The notes: generated by a model not told the origin, from the letters alone. A DNA stretch of 64,000 bases from Vibrio bivalvicida (GCF_001399455.2 NZ_LLEI02000021.1:558001-622000), one strand, 5' to 3'; positions 26,530 through 38,297 are shown, counted from the first letter of the stretch. Program-made: numbers and translations.

Positions 26530-27180
26530 TCAGCGATTTGCTTTCAAGTAGGTTAGCACATCCGATAAAGAGGGTAAGATTTGGTGTCCAAGTGCCTTTA
26601 CTTCTTCGCACGGTTCGACAAGGTCTGGGATCTGGAAACTTGTCATGTGGGCGGCCACGGCACTGCGAATGCCGTTATTTGAGTCTTCAAATGCAAGACA
26701 CTGATCTGCGTGGACATTCAGTCGCTGCGCAGCAAGCAAGTAAATTTCTGGATCAGGTTTACCGTGCGCAACTTCACAGCCACAGGTTAGGCAATCAAAG
26801 TATTTCGACAACCCAGCTAGTTCAAGTTTAACTGTTGCAACCTCGCGATGGGTAGAGGTTGCCACTGCGGTTGGGACTTTATTCTTTTTGAGCCAATCTA
26901 ATAATTCGATCACTCCGTCTTTAACGGGAATTGCTTGGTGTTTCACAATTGCATCGTAGTCTTTTCGCCATTCTGCGTGAAGTCGGTCTAGGTCCTTACC
27001 GTAGGCTTGGCGAAGGATCGTGTCGATGCCAGCTGAGTTTCGACCAATGATCGATAGATACACGTCTTCATAGAAAGGGAGATTGACCTTTTCACATGCT
27101 TGTTTAAAAACACGCATACACACGCGCTCTGTGTCGAGTAGTAGGCCATCCATATCAAAGATGGCAGCTTGAAAGTTCAT
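26530..27180 (-). CDS. HAD-IA family phosphatase (beta-phosphoglucomutase-like)
   Basis: 216 aa. Motif I IFDMDGLLLDTE (D9 nucleophile, D11 acid/base), a four-helix C1 cap (about 17-85), motif II VATSTH, Lys in HGKPDPEIYLLAA (motif III) and motif IV AFEDSNNGIRSA. This is the subfamily of YqaB/GS1-like/PgmB proteins that dephosphorylate small sugar phosphates or similar metabolites. Substrate cannot be told. Cytosolic, monocistronic. Confidence 0.88.
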   Translation of the reverse strand: MNFQAAIFDMDGLLLDTERVCMRVFKQACEKVNLPFYEDVYLSIIGRNSAGIDTILRQAYGKDLDRLHAEWRKDYDAIVKHQAIPVKDGVIELLDWLKKNKVPTAVATSTHREVATVKLELAGLSKYFDCLTCGCEVAHGKPDPEIYLLAAQRLNVHADQCLAFEDSNNGIRSAVAAHMTSFQIPDLVEPCEEVKALGHQILPSLSDVLTYLKANR

Positions 27181-27286
27181 AGGTACGGCTTAATCCATAA
27201 CAGTGTGGTCGAACATTCTGGCACACAAATAATTATAGTAAAAGCGATAGGTTAGGGGAGTAGCGAGAGTGAACTTGTTAGATAAT

Positions 27287-27322
27287 GTGCAAAAGACCTA
27301 AGCACAATTAGGCCTTTTGCAC
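27287..27322. terminator. Hairpin downstream of the amylase gene
   Basis: GTGCAAAAGACCTAA (27287-27301) pairs with TTAGGCCTTTTGCAC (27308-27322) with one mismatch. There is no clear T-run on the minus strand, so it may stabilise the mRNA end more than terminate. Confidence 0.45.
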
Positions 27323-27332
27323 GGCAGTTAAA

Positions 27333-28730
27333 TTACAGCTTCCACATTCTCGCCGTACGGGCAGGTATAGTGAATTGATGGTAGCGCGAGTTCACAGTCG
27401 TTGTGTCTGAACTCAATGTATCTTTATAAGGCATGTTCCAGTTAAACTCATGTTGGTAGGTATCCACAGTAACGGATTTGCTTTCACCACATTTGTTAAT
27501 GCCAACCACCCCTTCTTTGCCACGTTTAAACAGCAAAGTACATTGGTCGCTTTGCAGCATGGTCATTGGCTTACCTTGCATAGCGTTGTGGAACTTCAGC
27601 ATGTTTACCATATTTGAGTCGTTCCAGACATTTGCCCAACGGCCATTATCTTTATCTTCACTGTCGGGTAGCTCATCGCTGTAAATAAGTGGTGTACCCC
27701 CGTCTTTACCGAGAATATAGGCGTAGGCGAGTTTCTCGTCTGTAGGGTCCATAATCTGATAGCGGAAACCATCATTGGTTGGAATATCATGAGTGATAGT
27801 GAAAGTAATCGCGCGTGCATCTTCCAACGCTTGTCCATACGCTTGTGGATCATGTAACTGATTTAGACCACCACCAAATGAGAACGCACCACGAATTGAA
27901 GCGAAAAGTGGGAAGTCGTATGCAGCATGGTTGGTATTGTTTAGGTAAGGCGCCAAAAATGCTTCGTAGCCAGAGTCACCTTTCCCTCCACTGGTAATTA
28001 CTTCACCAAATACATGCATTCCTGACGTAACATCGGAAGAGAAGATTTGATCGATTTGATACTGGCTCATATGCTTAACAGCATCGATTCGAAAGCCTTT
28101 GATTCCCATGGCTTTAAGGGCTTTTAGGTAACTCTTTTGTTGGGCTACAACCCAGTTGTTTGGATCAAGATCAGGTAGACCTGTGTCACCATTTTCACCG
28201 CATAAGCGCCAGTACTGAACGTGACCTGGATCATTCCAATTCGTTATACAGCCTGCAGGGTGAAAATCTGATGAAGAGAATAGGTTTTGACTTAAGTCGC
28301 CAAACAATTTTTGGTTAACGTAGTAGCTCGCACGAGTAGAGTAATCGCTGAGTACTTCGGTACCTGGGTAGTTAAGATCACTGCGTTTCCATGACTCATT
28401 CGCCATGTGGTTGAGTACCACATCAGCATAAACGTCGACACCTTGAGCTCTTAATGCTGCAATCATGGCCTCTAGGTCCTGTTTATTACCTAACGGTGAG
28501 TCGATAACACGTAAATCTTGAGGTTGGTAGCGTGCCCACCATTGAGTTCCACTTGACTTCATAGCAGGTGAAATCAACACTTTCTTATACCCGTTGGCAG
28601 CGATTTGCTGGGCATTGCTAGTAACGTCTTGATACTTCCAGTTGAAAGCGTGGAGTATAGTATCGGCACTGGCAGCTTGTGAAACACTGAGTGCGGCTGT
28701 GACAGCGAATAATGATGTTATTTTTTTCAT
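27333..28730 (-). CDS. Secreted alpha-amylase (GH13)
   Basis: 465 aa. Signal peptide 1-22 (cut after ASA). GH13 blocks: DVVLNHMAN (about 99-107), GFRIDAVKH with the nucleophile Asp (about 216-224), FGEVITSGG with the acid/base Glu (about 241-249) and TITHDIPTNDG with the stabilising Asp (about 312-322). This hydrolyses alpha-1,4-glucans outside the cell or in the periplasm. It is short, without an obvious starch-binding module. It is divergent from an SgrR-type regulator gene (264-bp gap), so sugar control is plausible but not shown. Confidence 0.92.
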   Translation of the reverse strand: MKKITSLFAVTAALSVSQAASADTILHAFNWKYQDVTSNAQQIAANGYKKVLISPAMKSSGTQWWARYQPQDLRVIDSPLGNKQDLEAMIAALRAQGVDVYADVVLNHMANESWKRSDLNYPGTEVLSDYSTRASYYVNQKLFGDLSQNLFSSSDFHPAGCITNWNDPGHVQYWRLCGENGDTGLPDLDPNNWVVAQQKSYLKALKAMGIKGFRIDAVKHMSQYQIDQIFSSDVTSGMHVFGEVITSGGKGDSGYEAFLAPYLNNTNHAAYDFPLFASIRGAFSFGGGLNQLHDPQAYGQALEDARAITFTITHDIPTNDGFRYQIMDPTDEKLAYAYILGKDGGTPLIYSDELPDSEDKDNGRWANVWNDSNMVNMLKFHNAMQGKPMTMLQSDQCTLLFKRGKEGVVGINKCGESKSVTVDTYQHEFNWNMPYKDTLSSDTTTVNSRYHQFTIPARTARMWKL

Positions 28731-28994
28731 AGGGTTTTCTCGTTATTGGTATTCATAATGATGATATTTTTGTCGCTCACTATTTGTAGCGTTTAAATGT
28801 AAACCCGGAATTCTGCTCACGCTCTGTAGGGGTGAAATTTATAAAATACTTACTAAGGTATCATTTATGAGTAGGCGAAAAGTACCAATGCAATTTCAGT
28901 TTTCTATGCTAGTGATTGGCAAAACGAATGTTATATGTTTTCATGCAGCCTGCAATATTATGCAATTGAATTTACAAAACTTATTGGATAACCA

Positions 28995-30653
28995 TTGAGC
29001 GACGCAAACTTACGTAGACTACAGCAGCTACTACTAAAATATGAACCGGAAAAGGTTTACCATTTGGCGATCGAAGAGTTAGAGGTAGCTTTCTCGACTT
29101 CGCGACGAAACACGTCAAATATTATTAAAAGCTTGTCTGATGAAGGCTGGATTTGCTGGGTACCTTCGAAAGGCAGAGGTAATCTGAGTCAGTTACAAAT
29201 TAAGGTGACCCTATGTGGTGTGCTAGAGAAGCTATTCGTTGCAGAGCTTGAGCAGGGCCGTTTTTCCAATATTACTCGAATGATGGAGCTTTTCGGCGAA
29301 ACCGCCGTTAAAGCGCTTACCTTAGCTACAGAAAAGCAAAACCAGCTTAATGAGGAGTGCGGAAACTTACTAATAACCCAATACCCCTGGGTTGATAGGC
29401 TTCAACCTGCCAGTACATATAGATTGGCGGAGCTACAAATACTGCGCAGTATATACAACACATTGCTAGAACAGGATCCAGAAGGGAAAGTTCAAGCTGG
29501 ACTAGCTCACTGCTGGCAAGTTGAGGGACGGTTTATCCATCTTTGGCTAAGGCCTGAAGTTATATGTCACAATGGCAAGCGCTTGGAAGTGACGCAAGTT
29601 ATGGATTGTTTAAATCAGTTGATGCTGATTGACGGGCCAGTTAAATACCTACTTGAACAAGTTTGCGACATCAAAGTGGTTAGTCGGAACCAACTTACAA
29701 TTGAGCTCTATCAAGCGAATCCGTTTTTTCTATACATACTATGTCTTCCGCATACTTCGATATACGGGGAAGACAAGATAGAGTTTGCTAGTGGACTAAG
29801 CGTAAATGTTGGAACTGGGCCGTTTTTCGTTAAAGAGTGGGATAGCGAGCGCTTGGTTTTAAAAAGGCATAATAAGTATTACGGCCATAGTGCACTGCTT
29901 GATCAAATTACTCTGACTGAAGCTTCTGAGTTAAACGATTACAATTTGAGTTTTAATCATAAAGAAGGTGTGGTGGAAGAGAGTATGATCAATGCTCTTT
30001 CTTACTTAGCGATCAATTATCGAAATGACGCAGAAATTACGCAAGCTACCATTAAAAAGCTTCTTGATTATGTGCAGAGTCAACGAAAGAATTTTGACTC
30101 CGATTTAGTCGTTGATGATCTAAGTTTTTCGCAACATAAGCACAAGATAATGCAGGCTGTGCCTCCTTGCTTAGAAGGGCATCTAGTAATCACAAAGCCT
30201 AAACTAACGATTCCGTTGTTAAAGAAAACGGTCGCTTGGTTGAAAGATGTAATTGAGAAAACGGGCGTCACAGTGGATATAAAAACACTTGAAAACATCA
30301 GTGACCCTGGTGCGATGAGAGATCAAGCTGATATCTTGTTCATCGAGGAAATTATCGAGCAACCTCAAGAGTTTGGGCTATATGATTGGCTACTTGCCTC
30401 ATCAGGTCTGCGGTTTATTTACGATGATGAAGCGATGCAAAAACACTGTGAAACCGTTCAACAGGCAGTAAGTCACCAAAACCCATACCAAGCTTTGAAA
30501 GAAATTGAGCAATCTTTATACCGCCACCAACAGTTATTGCCACTATTTCATGGTAAAGAAAAAGTTACCTGTAGTGTGGAAGTTCAAGGCGTTGAAATAA
30601 GCAAAGGTGGGTACAGCGACTTCTACAATCTTTGGATTAATAAAAATACTTGA
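28995..30653 (+). CDS. SgrR-family transcriptional regulator
   Basis: 552 aa, starting at TTG 28995 (no ATG fits the conserved start MSDANLRRLQQLL). The N-terminal winged helix has RRNTSNIIKSLSDEGWICWVPSKGRGNLSQL (about 36-66), typical of SgrR, followed by a family-5 peptide-binding-like domain (about 120-470) that probably senses a ligand. E. coli SgrR activates the sgrS small RNA during glucose-phosphate stress; in vibrios the family is larger and targets are unknown. It may control the divergent amylase gene. A strong terminator follows. Confidence 0.82.
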   Translation: MSDANLRRLQQLLLKYEPEKVYHLAIEELEVAFSTSRRNTSNIIKSLSDEGWICWVPSKGRGNLSQLQIKVTLCGVLEKLFVAELEQGRFSNITRMMELFGETAVKALTLATEKQNQLNEECGNLLITQYPWVDRLQPASTYRLAELQILRSIYNTLLEQDPEGKVQAGLAHCWQVEGRFIHLWLRPEVICHNGKRLEVTQVMDCLNQLMLIDGPVKYLLEQVCDIKVVSRNQLTIELYQANPFFLYILCLPHTSIYGEDKIEFASGLSVNVGTGPFFVKEWDSERLVLKRHNKYYGHSALLDQITLTEASELNDYNLSFNHKEGVVEESMINALSYLAINYRNDAEITQATIKKLLDYVQSQRKNFDSDLVVDDLSFSQHKHKIMQAVPPCLEGHLVITKPKLTIPLLKKTVAWLKDVIEKTGVTVDIKTLENISDPGAMRDQADILFIEEIIEQPQEFGLYDWLLASSGLRFIYDDEAMQKHCETVQQAVSHQNPYQALKEIEQSLYRHQQLLPLFHGKEKVTCSVEVQGVEISKGGYSDFYNLWINKNT

Positions 30654-30747
30654 TAGAAAACATGCACTATCCCTCCTAATTCCTTTCATGTTTTTTCTTG
30701 TTGAAGGTAGTTAATATCAGACTCGCGTTCATTACTGCCATGACGCC

Positions 30748-30777
30748 ACGCGCCATTCCCCCAATGGCGCGTTTTTT
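30748..30777 (+). terminator. Terminator of the SgrR-like gene
   Basis: ACGCGCCATT (30748-30757), loop CCCCC, AATGGCGCGT (30763-30772), then five T. A strong Rho-independent terminator. Confidence 0.88.
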
Positions 30778-30806
30778 GTCTCTCATTGTAATTCAGGATT
30801 TTTGTC

Positions 30807-32270
30807 ATGAATCTAAAACTTATTGCTGTAGTTTCACTCTCTGCCGGCGTTGTCGCGTGTGGGGGAGGTGGTGATGGTGGCTCATCAACCCCAACTACTG
30901 CGACGCAAACTCGCAGTATTAAGGGTGTCGCAATCGACGGTTACATTTCTGGTGCAACAGCATTTATCGATCTTAACTACAACGGAATACTGGATTCTGG
31001 AGAGCCTAGCGCAATCACGAATAAAGAGGGTAGTTATAGCCTCTCGTTGGCTGGTGCTAATTCTGATTGTATCGATTTTGCACCAATTGTGGTTAATGTG
31101 CCTGTAGGTGCGATTGATGCAGATAACCCGAACACACCGATTACAGAACCGTATAAACTGGTTTTTCCTCCTGCGATGACTCTGAGCAGTGAGCATGAAA
31201 TTAAGTCGACGACTCCATTGACTACTGTGCTATGGAATCAAATTCAAGAAGACTTACATAAAGGCGGAATTACGAGCTGTACGCAATTGAAATCCGCAGT
31301 AAACACGCAAGACAAAGTTATTCAAAATGTGAAGCAGCTTGATCAACGTATTGCTCAGCGATACAACATTGCGGTGGATAAAATATACGGCGATTTCATT
31401 AAGGAAAAGGATGATACGGTTTATCAGCTTGCCCAAAAAATGATGCCAGCGATTAAGAAGTCGTATAGCGATACTAAATCAATTCAAGCCGTAAATGCTG
31501 GAGCGCATCAAGCTTATGTTGATTACTATTGGAAATACTGGGATGACGTGAAGAAGCAACAAGTAGACAAGTGGTACAAAGTTATAACTGTTATGACGGA
31601 TACAAAACTTGTTCACAAAGAATATGAGGTTTCTGAAGATTTACAAACCGAACTTTTGCTGACTAGACAAACTGAACGAAATACCCAGCATAAAGATGGT
31701 TTAGATTATTCCAAGAATGCGACGATTTGGGTTCGTGACGATAAAACCTATACTTGTGATATTCAAGAGTCCCTTGATCAGGTTGTACGACCTGATGCAT
31801 TAACGACATACAGTTTAACTAACAGCTCGTACACCCAAGAACCCGACTGGGCGAGTTGTGCGAGTAAAAGTGTTGGGGCCGGGTATGCTCAAACTCTGAC
31901 CGCAAGGGTTGCTAACAACTATAGAGATGGTTTCACTGTTGCAGATTCTCATTTCAAGTATGAGAACGGCAAAGTACCTTATACAGACTTGGTTAACGTA
32001 GAAAACAAGGTTGTTGGATTTAATCGTAGTACCTTGGATCGTTTGAACCATCTGACTACAGACTTTAATGATAGCTCTACATTTGATTCAGACTCATGGT
32101 GGAGAGCTAAACACCAGCAGATAGCAGTAACACCATTTAAATACAATACTATAAGCATTACAAAATATTCGGATGGTCGGTGGACGAAGAATACACATTA
32201 TCACAATGGCACATCATCAAACGAATGTTCAAAGGATCAGGGTTCGTCTTGGACGACAAACTGTAGTTAA
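30807..32270 (+). CDS. Lipoprotein of unknown function with an EF-hand-like loop
   Basis: 487 aa. MNLKLIAVVSLSAGVVACGGGG is a lipoprotein signal with the lipobox Cys18, followed by a Gly/Ser/Thr linker. The segment FIDLNYNGILDSGEPSA (about 55-71) looks like a calcium-binding EF-hand or dockerin-type loop. The long C-terminal part has many Tyr, Trp, Asn and no known motif. It follows a Gly/Pro-poor linker, so it may be a surface or periplasmic binding protein. It has its own terminator. Family not recognised. Confidence 0.7.
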   Translation: MNLKLIAVVSLSAGVVACGGGGDGGSSTPTTATQTRSIKGVAIDGYISGATAFIDLNYNGILDSGEPSAITNKEGSYSLSLAGANSDCIDFAPIVVNVPVGAIDADNPNTPITEPYKLVFPPAMTLSSEHEIKSTTPLTTVLWNQIQEDLHKGGITSCTQLKSAVNTQDKVIQNVKQLDQRIAQRYNIAVDKIYGDFIKEKDDTVYQLAQKMMPAIKKSYSDTKSIQAVNAGAHQAYVDYYWKYWDDVKKQQVDKWYKVITVMTDTKLVHKEYEVSEDLQTELLLTRQTERNTQHKDGLDYSKNATIWVRDDKTYTCDIQESLDQVVRPDALTTYSLTNSSYTQEPDWASCASKSVGAGYAQTLTARVANNYRDGFTVADSHFKYENGKVPYTDLVNVENKVVGFNRSTLDRLNHLTTDFNDSSTFDSDSWWRAKHQQIAVTPFKYNTISITKYSDGRWTKNTHYHNGTSSNECSKDQGSSWTTNCS

Positions 32271-32286
32271 TCGCTTTACCTTCACG

Positions 32287-32309
32287 AAGCCCCAAGTTGG
32301 GGCTTTTTC
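32287..32309 (+). terminator. Terminator of the lipoprotein gene
   Basis: AAGCCCC (32287-32293) pairs with GGGGCTT (32299-32305) and is followed by TTTCTTT. Confidence 0.85.
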
Positions 32310-32405
32310 TTTATCTGTCGATAATCTTTTCGGGTTTCTAGTGAACTATAGCAACAATGTTTAGTAGACTGTTCGCCTAATGATAAAAATCAAAAGGAGA
32401 TAGGG

Positions 32406-33284
32406 ATGAGTCAGCAAAAAGTAGCCTTTGTGGGTCTAGGTGTGATGGGCTATCCAATGGCTGGTTTTTTAAGTAAAGCAGGCTATGAAACTAAGGTATT
32501 CAATCGTACTAAAGCCAAAGCAGAGCAATGGGCTAATGATTACCAAGGCACTGCGTGTGAGACGCCAAAACAAGCCGCACAGGATTGTGACATTGTATTC
32601 GTCTGCGTGGGTAACGATGATGACGTGCGCAGTGTTATCTACGGCGAAGATGGGGTATTTGCAGGTCTAAAGCAAGGCGCAGTGTTAGTTGACCACACGA
32701 CGACGTCCGCTGAATTAGCGGTAGAGCTCGCAAAAGCGGCTCAAACCAATGGCAACCACTTTATTGATGCACCAGTGTCTGGCGGCCAAGCAGGGGCTGA
32801 AAATGGGGTACTAACCATCATGTGTGGTGGTGAACAGGCTATATTTGATCAAGTTGCACCAGTCATGGATGTTTATGCTAAACAGATGACGTTACTCGGG
32901 GAAAATGGTCAAGGCCAGCGCTGTAAAATGGTTAACCAGATTTGTATCGGTGGCATCTTGCAAGGTTTAAGTGAAGCGCTGTTACTTGCGCAGAAGTCAG
33001 GTTTAGATATTGAGCAAGTCGTTGAAACATTAAAGCATGGTGCGGCAGGCTCGTGGCAGATGGAAAATCGCGCCGTGACAATGTCACAAGATAAGTTTGA
33101 TTTTGGCTTTGCGATTGATTGGATGCGTAAAGACTTGGGCTTCTGTCTTAAAGAAGCAGAGCGCGTTGGAGTAGAGCTACCTTTAACTAAAAAGGTGGAC
33201 GAACAATACGCCGAACTGCAGCAAGATGGCTTCGGGCGTATGGATACGTCGGTACTGATGAAAGCGGTAGCGAAACATCAGTAA
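32406..33284 (+). CDS. 3-hydroxyisobutyrate-dehydrogenase-family NAD(P) oxidoreductase
   Basis: 292 aa. Rossmann fingerprint FVGLGVMGYPMAGFLSKAGYETKVFNR near the start, the substrate-binding DAPVSGGQAGAENG (about 119-132) and the Lys-containing CKMVNQICIGGILQGLSEAL (about 178-197, catalytic Lys about 172-180). The family oxidises beta-hydroxyacids such as 3-hydroxyisobutyrate or tartronate semialdehyde reduction in reverse. Exact substrate unknown. Monocistronic with a terminator. Confidence 0.88.
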   Translation: MSQQKVAFVGLGVMGYPMAGFLSKAGYETKVFNRTKAKAEQWANDYQGTACETPKQAAQDCDIVFVCVGNDDDVRSVIYGEDGVFAGLKQGAVLVDHTTTSAELAVELAKAAQTNGNHFIDAPVSGGQAGAENGVLTIMCGGEQAIFDQVAPVMDVYAKQMTLLGENGQGQRCKMVNQICIGGILQGLSEALLLAQKSGLDIEQVVETLKHGAAGSWQMENRAVTMSQDKFDFGFAIDWMRKDLGFCLKEAERVGVELPLTKKVDEQYAELQQDGFGRMDTSVLMKAVAKHQ

Positions 33285-33376
33285 TAGATGAATAGTTCTT
33301 TGGTATCAAACAACTTAAAGAAATCGAAGCCTTTCATAACCAACTCTCCTCACTGGTAACACTTACTTTATAGATT

Positions 33377-33399
33377 ATGAGGCGTTATATGCGCCTCAT
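33377..33399 (+). terminator. Terminator of the hydroxyacid dehydrogenase gene
   Basis: ATGAGGCG (33377-33384) pairs with CGCCTCAT (33392-33399), followed by TTCTTAATTTT. Confidence 0.7.
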
Positions 33400-33483
33400 T
33401 TCTTAATTTTGGTTACATCATTAAAACTAGTGCAACTTGGGCGATTTTTCCAAGCGATTAACCGCTTTCAACAATCCGTTTAT

Positions 33484-33514
33484 GCCTCCACTGCTCCTTG
33501 GAGAGAGTGGAGGC
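33484..33514 (-). terminator. Hairpin downstream of katG
   Basis: GCCTCCACT (33484-33492) pairs with AGTGGAGGC (33506-33514). It lies directly after the katG stop codon on the minus strand. The tail after it is not T-rich. Confidence 0.5.
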
Positions 33515-33521
33515 GCGTCAG

Positions 33522-35726
<2,205 letters not shown>

Positions 35727-35842
35727 TCAACTGTCTGGTTGATTCTTGTTTTGTCGGTGACAGTCGAATTGTTCATGTTTAACAAGTCTTGCAGGACTGT
35801 TTATCTACGACAGAGAATAGTTGGCAGGGGCTTAGATATAAA

Positions 35843-35879
35843 ACTGATTGTAGCTATGTTATCGATAGATAATTTCTAT
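35843..35879 (-). promoter_or_regulatory. OxyR-like binding site upstream of katG
   Basis: Three of the four OxyR tetranucleotides occur at the exact spacing: CTAT (35854-35857) N7 ATAG (35865-35868) N7 CTAT (35876-35879). The fourth, outermost one is poor (ACTG). A TATTCT-like minus 10 lies between it and katG. Confidence 0.6.
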
Positions 35880-35928
35880 CTTGAGGGATGCTAAGAGGAA
35901 AAATAGAACATAAAAGGCCGGGTAATAG

Positions 35929-35951
35929 GCTGCCAAACTGAGTTTGGCAGC
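35929..35951 (-). terminator. Hairpin downstream of the GST gene
   Basis: GCTGCCAAAC (35929-35938), loop TGA, GTTTGGCAGC (35942-35951). It lies 16 bp beyond the GST stop codon on the minus strand; only GGCCTTTTATG follows. Confidence 0.55.
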
Positions 35952-35966
35952 TTGAAAGCGAACAGG

Positions 35967-36584
35967 TTATGAGAACTTGAGTTCTAGCTGCTGCGCTTTT
36001 TGCCATGTTTCATGGCTAGCAAGTTGCTCTGCATAGTTCGTGATATTGGGATAGCGCTCTAGCAAACCAAAGTTGGTGAGAATATCGACGATGAAAGACA
36101 TCATAATGTCGGCACCAGTGAGCTTGTCAGCAACCAGATAGCGCTTGCCTTCAAGTCGTTGATCAACATAACTCATCACTTTATCCAGCTCGATTGCCGC
36201 GTAATCAGGTAAAAAGTTCATCGAAGCGCCATCTTTCTCAACGAAAACTTTTAGTAATAGCGGCAGAGCAGCGGAGCTTTCCGCAAAGTGAAGCCACTGC
36301 AAATAATCTAAGTGATCGTCGGTCCCCCTTGCAGGAGCCAGTGTATCCGCCGCGTATTTGTCAATCAGATACTCTGTGATAGCACCAGACTCAGTGATCA
36401 CTCTCCCCGTTTCTTCAATAACCGGAGATTTCCCTAGTGGGTGAATGGACTTGAGCTCAGGTGGTGCTAGAAATGTCACACTATCACGACGATAAGGAAC
36501 GATTTCATAGTCTACGCCTAGCTCTTCAAGCAACCAGATAATACGCTTGGAACGAGATTGATTTAAATGGTGTAACTTAATCAT
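35967..36584 (-). CDS. Glutathione S-transferase
   Basis: 205 aa. Thioredoxin-like N-terminal domain with RSKRIIWLLEELGVDYEIV, the cis-Pro segment LGKSPVIEE and the GSH-binding ESGAITEYLIDKY; all-helical C-terminal domain with LTGADIMMSFIVDIL. Cytosolic enzyme that conjugates or reduces electrophiles with glutathione. It is 9 bp after the curA-like reductase gene, so the two form an operon for handling reactive carbonyls or similar compounds; a shared TetR operator lies upstream of the reductase. Confidence 0.9.
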   Translation of the reverse strand: MIKLHHLNQSRSKRIIWLLEELGVDYEIVPYRRDSVTFLAPPELKSIHPLGKSPVIEETGRVITESGAITEYLIDKYAADTLAPARGTDDHLDYLQWLHFAESSAALPLLLKVFVEKDGASMNFLPDYAAIELDKVMSYVDQRLEGKRYLVADKLTGADIMMSFIVDILTNFGLLERYPNITNYAEQLASHETWQKAQQLELKFS

Positions 36585-36593
36585 GTTAGTTCC

Positions 36594-37625
36594 TTATAGT
36601 GCGTCGTTGGTCTTGATAACCAGTTTGCCAAAATTCTTACCTTCTAATAGGCCGATAAATGCTTCAGGAGCCTTATCAAAGCCTTCTACGAGGTGCTCAC
36701 GGTAATGAATTTTTCCTTCGGCAAGCCATTGGCCCATATCTGCTGCAAACTCTCCGTAGCGGTGCCCATAGTCGTCAAAAATAATGAAACCCTGCATTTT
36801 GATTCGTTTGATCAAAAGCTGAGCCATCAGCATCGACATTCTGTCTGGACCTTCAGGCAAAGAAGTAGCATTGTACTGAGAGATAAGGCCACACAGAGGA
36901 ACACGAGCACCTGTGTTGAGTAGCGGCATAACAGCGTCGAACACCTTGCCACCCACGTTCTCAAAATAGATATCGATGCCTTGATCACACGCCGCTGCTA
37001 ATTGCTGTTCAAAGTCATCTGCTTTGTGATCGAGACAAAGATCAAAACCCAATTTTTCGACTGCGTAGCGGCACTTTTCTTCACCACCAGCCACACCGAT
37101 AACGCGGCAGCCTTTTAGTTTACCAATTTGACCAACCATAGAGCCCACAGCCCCCGTGGCCGCAGCGACAACAAGAGTGTCACCTGCTTTAGGCTGGCCA
37201 ATATCAAGCAGTCCCATGTAAGCGGTAAAACCAGGCATCCCCATTACGCCAAGCGCATAAGATGGGTGAGCAGGATTTTTGCCCATTTTAATCAGCCCTT
37301 CACCGTCTGAGATACCGTAGTCTTGCCAACCAGTAAAGGCTAATACCCATTCACCAACTTCGTAATCTGGATGATTTGAAGCTTCAACTTGGCAAACGGT
37401 CCCTCCCACCATCACTTCATCTAGGGCAACAGGATCAGCGTAGGATTTAGCATCGCTCATACGACCACGCATATAGGGATCCAGAGATAGATAGACGCTA
37501 CGAAGTAACATTTCGCCTTGCTGTGGTACTGGCTTCTCTGACTCTTCTAGGCGGAAGTTTTCAGCTACAGGGGCACCTGTAGGGCGAGAGGCGAGTACAA
37601 TACGTCGGTTTACGTTATTAGTCAT
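36594..37625 (-). CDS. curA: CurA-like NADPH-dependent enone reductase (MDR superfamily)
   Basis: 343 aa, closely following E. coli CurA through the whole length: VYLSLDPYMRGRMSDAKSY (about 46-64), the nucleotide-binding VVAAATGAVGSMVGQIGKLKGCRVIGVAGG (about 151-180), YFENVGGKVFDA and KNFGKLVIK at the end. It has no zinc ligands, as usual for this leukotriene B4 dehydrogenase-like group. CurA reduces curcumin and other enones; in general these enzymes detoxify alpha,beta-unsaturated carbonyls. First gene of an operon with a GST, behind an 18-bp operator identical to the one upstream of the adjacent TetR gene. Confidence 0.88.
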   Translation of the reverse strand: MTNNVNRRIVLASRPTGAPVAENFRLEESEKPVPQQGEMLLRSVYLSLDPYMRGRMSDAKSYADPVALDEVMVGGTVCQVEASNHPDYEVGEWVLAFTGWQDYGISDGEGLIKMGKNPAHPSYALGVMGMPGFTAYMGLLDIGQPKAGDTLVVAAATGAVGSMVGQIGKLKGCRVIGVAGGEEKCRYAVEKLGFDLCLDHKADDFEQQLAAACDQGIDIYFENVGGKVFDAVMPLLNTGARVPLCGLISQYNATSLPEGPDRMSMLMAQLLIKRIKMQGFIIFDDYGHRYGEFAADMGQWLAEGKIHYREHLVEGFDKAPEAFIGLLEGKNFGKLVIKTNDAL

Positions 37626-37643
37626 TGAGTGATTTTCCTATTA

Positions 37644-37661
37644 TTAGACCAGTCGTCTAGT
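37644..37661. promoter_or_regulatory. TetR operator upstream of curA-gst
   Basis: TTAGACCAGTCGTCTAGT, containing TAGAC-CAGTC-GTCTA, is identical at all 18 bases to a second copy at 38318-38335 in front of the neighbouring TetR gene. It resembles the TAGACC...GGTCTA boxes of NemR-type repressors. Confidence 0.8.
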
Positions 37662-37674
37662 TATTATTTCAAAA

Positions 37675-37706
37675 AATTCCCGTAGGACATTTCAACTACG
37701 GGAATT
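37675..37706 (-). terminator. Terminator of the TetR gene
   Basis: AATTCCCGTAG (37675-37685) pairs perfectly with CTACGGGAATT (37696-37706), followed on the minus strand by TTTTGAAATAA. Confidence 0.85.
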
Positions 37707-37712
37707 GTGCAA

Positions 37713-38297
37713 TTAAGAGTTTAGTAGCGCTTTGGTTGTTTCTAGGCTGTGCTCAAGATGGGTATGATCTTGAACCAGCTTGTTAAGTAAACTTGCGCCA
37801 AGCCACTGTTGATATAGCTGTGTCGCTGTCGCGTGAGGATTTACCGCTGATATCGAGCCATCTTTAATACCGGCTTGAATGCATTGAGCGATCGATTCAA
37901 TGATTCGCTCTGCGCCAGCTGCTAAAGCGACGCGCATAGTCTCAGACAAATCTGAAACCTCAGCACTGAGCTTTACGACTAAACAGCGGTTGGCATTACA
38001 TACGCCGTTTTCCACTTCAAGCCAGCGTGAGAAATAACCCATTAATCGTTCGTTAGCATTACCTTCTTCAGAGTTAAAAAATGCATTCAGTCGCACAAGA
38101 TAGGTTCTGAAGTAATCTTCGATTAAGGCTTCGCCAAATTGCTCCTTAGACTTGAAGTAGTGATAAAAAGAGCCTTTGGGTACATCCGCGGCTTTTAATA
38201 GTTGCGACAAACCAACAGCCGTAAAGCCTTTGGTCACCACTAATTCATAGCCCACATTGAGTATATGCTGGCGAGTATCGTTCGTCTTTTCGTTCAT
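37713..38297 (-). CDS. TetR-family repressor (NemR/AcuR-like) of the curA-gst operon
   Basis: 194 aa. HTH with VGLSQLLKAADVPKGSFYHYFKSKEQFGEAL (about 27-57), typical of the TetR group that includes NemR and AcuR. The ligand domain has a Cys in GVCNANRCLVVKLSAEV (about 97-113), a position used for electrophile sensing in NemR-like proteins (inference). It has the same 18-bp operator as curA-gst and is transcribed in the same direction as those genes but separated by a terminator. Probably a repressor released by reactive electrophiles. Confidence 0.85.
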   Translation of the reverse strand: MNEKTNDTRQHILNVGYELVVTKGFTAVGLSQLLKAADVPKGSFYHYFKSKEQFGEALIEDYFRTYLVRLNAFFNSEEGNANERLMGYFSRWLEVENGVCNANRCLVVKLSAEVSDLSETMRVALAAGAERIIESIAQCIQAGIKDGSISAVNPHATATQLYQQWLGASLLNKLVQDHTHLEHSLETTKALLNS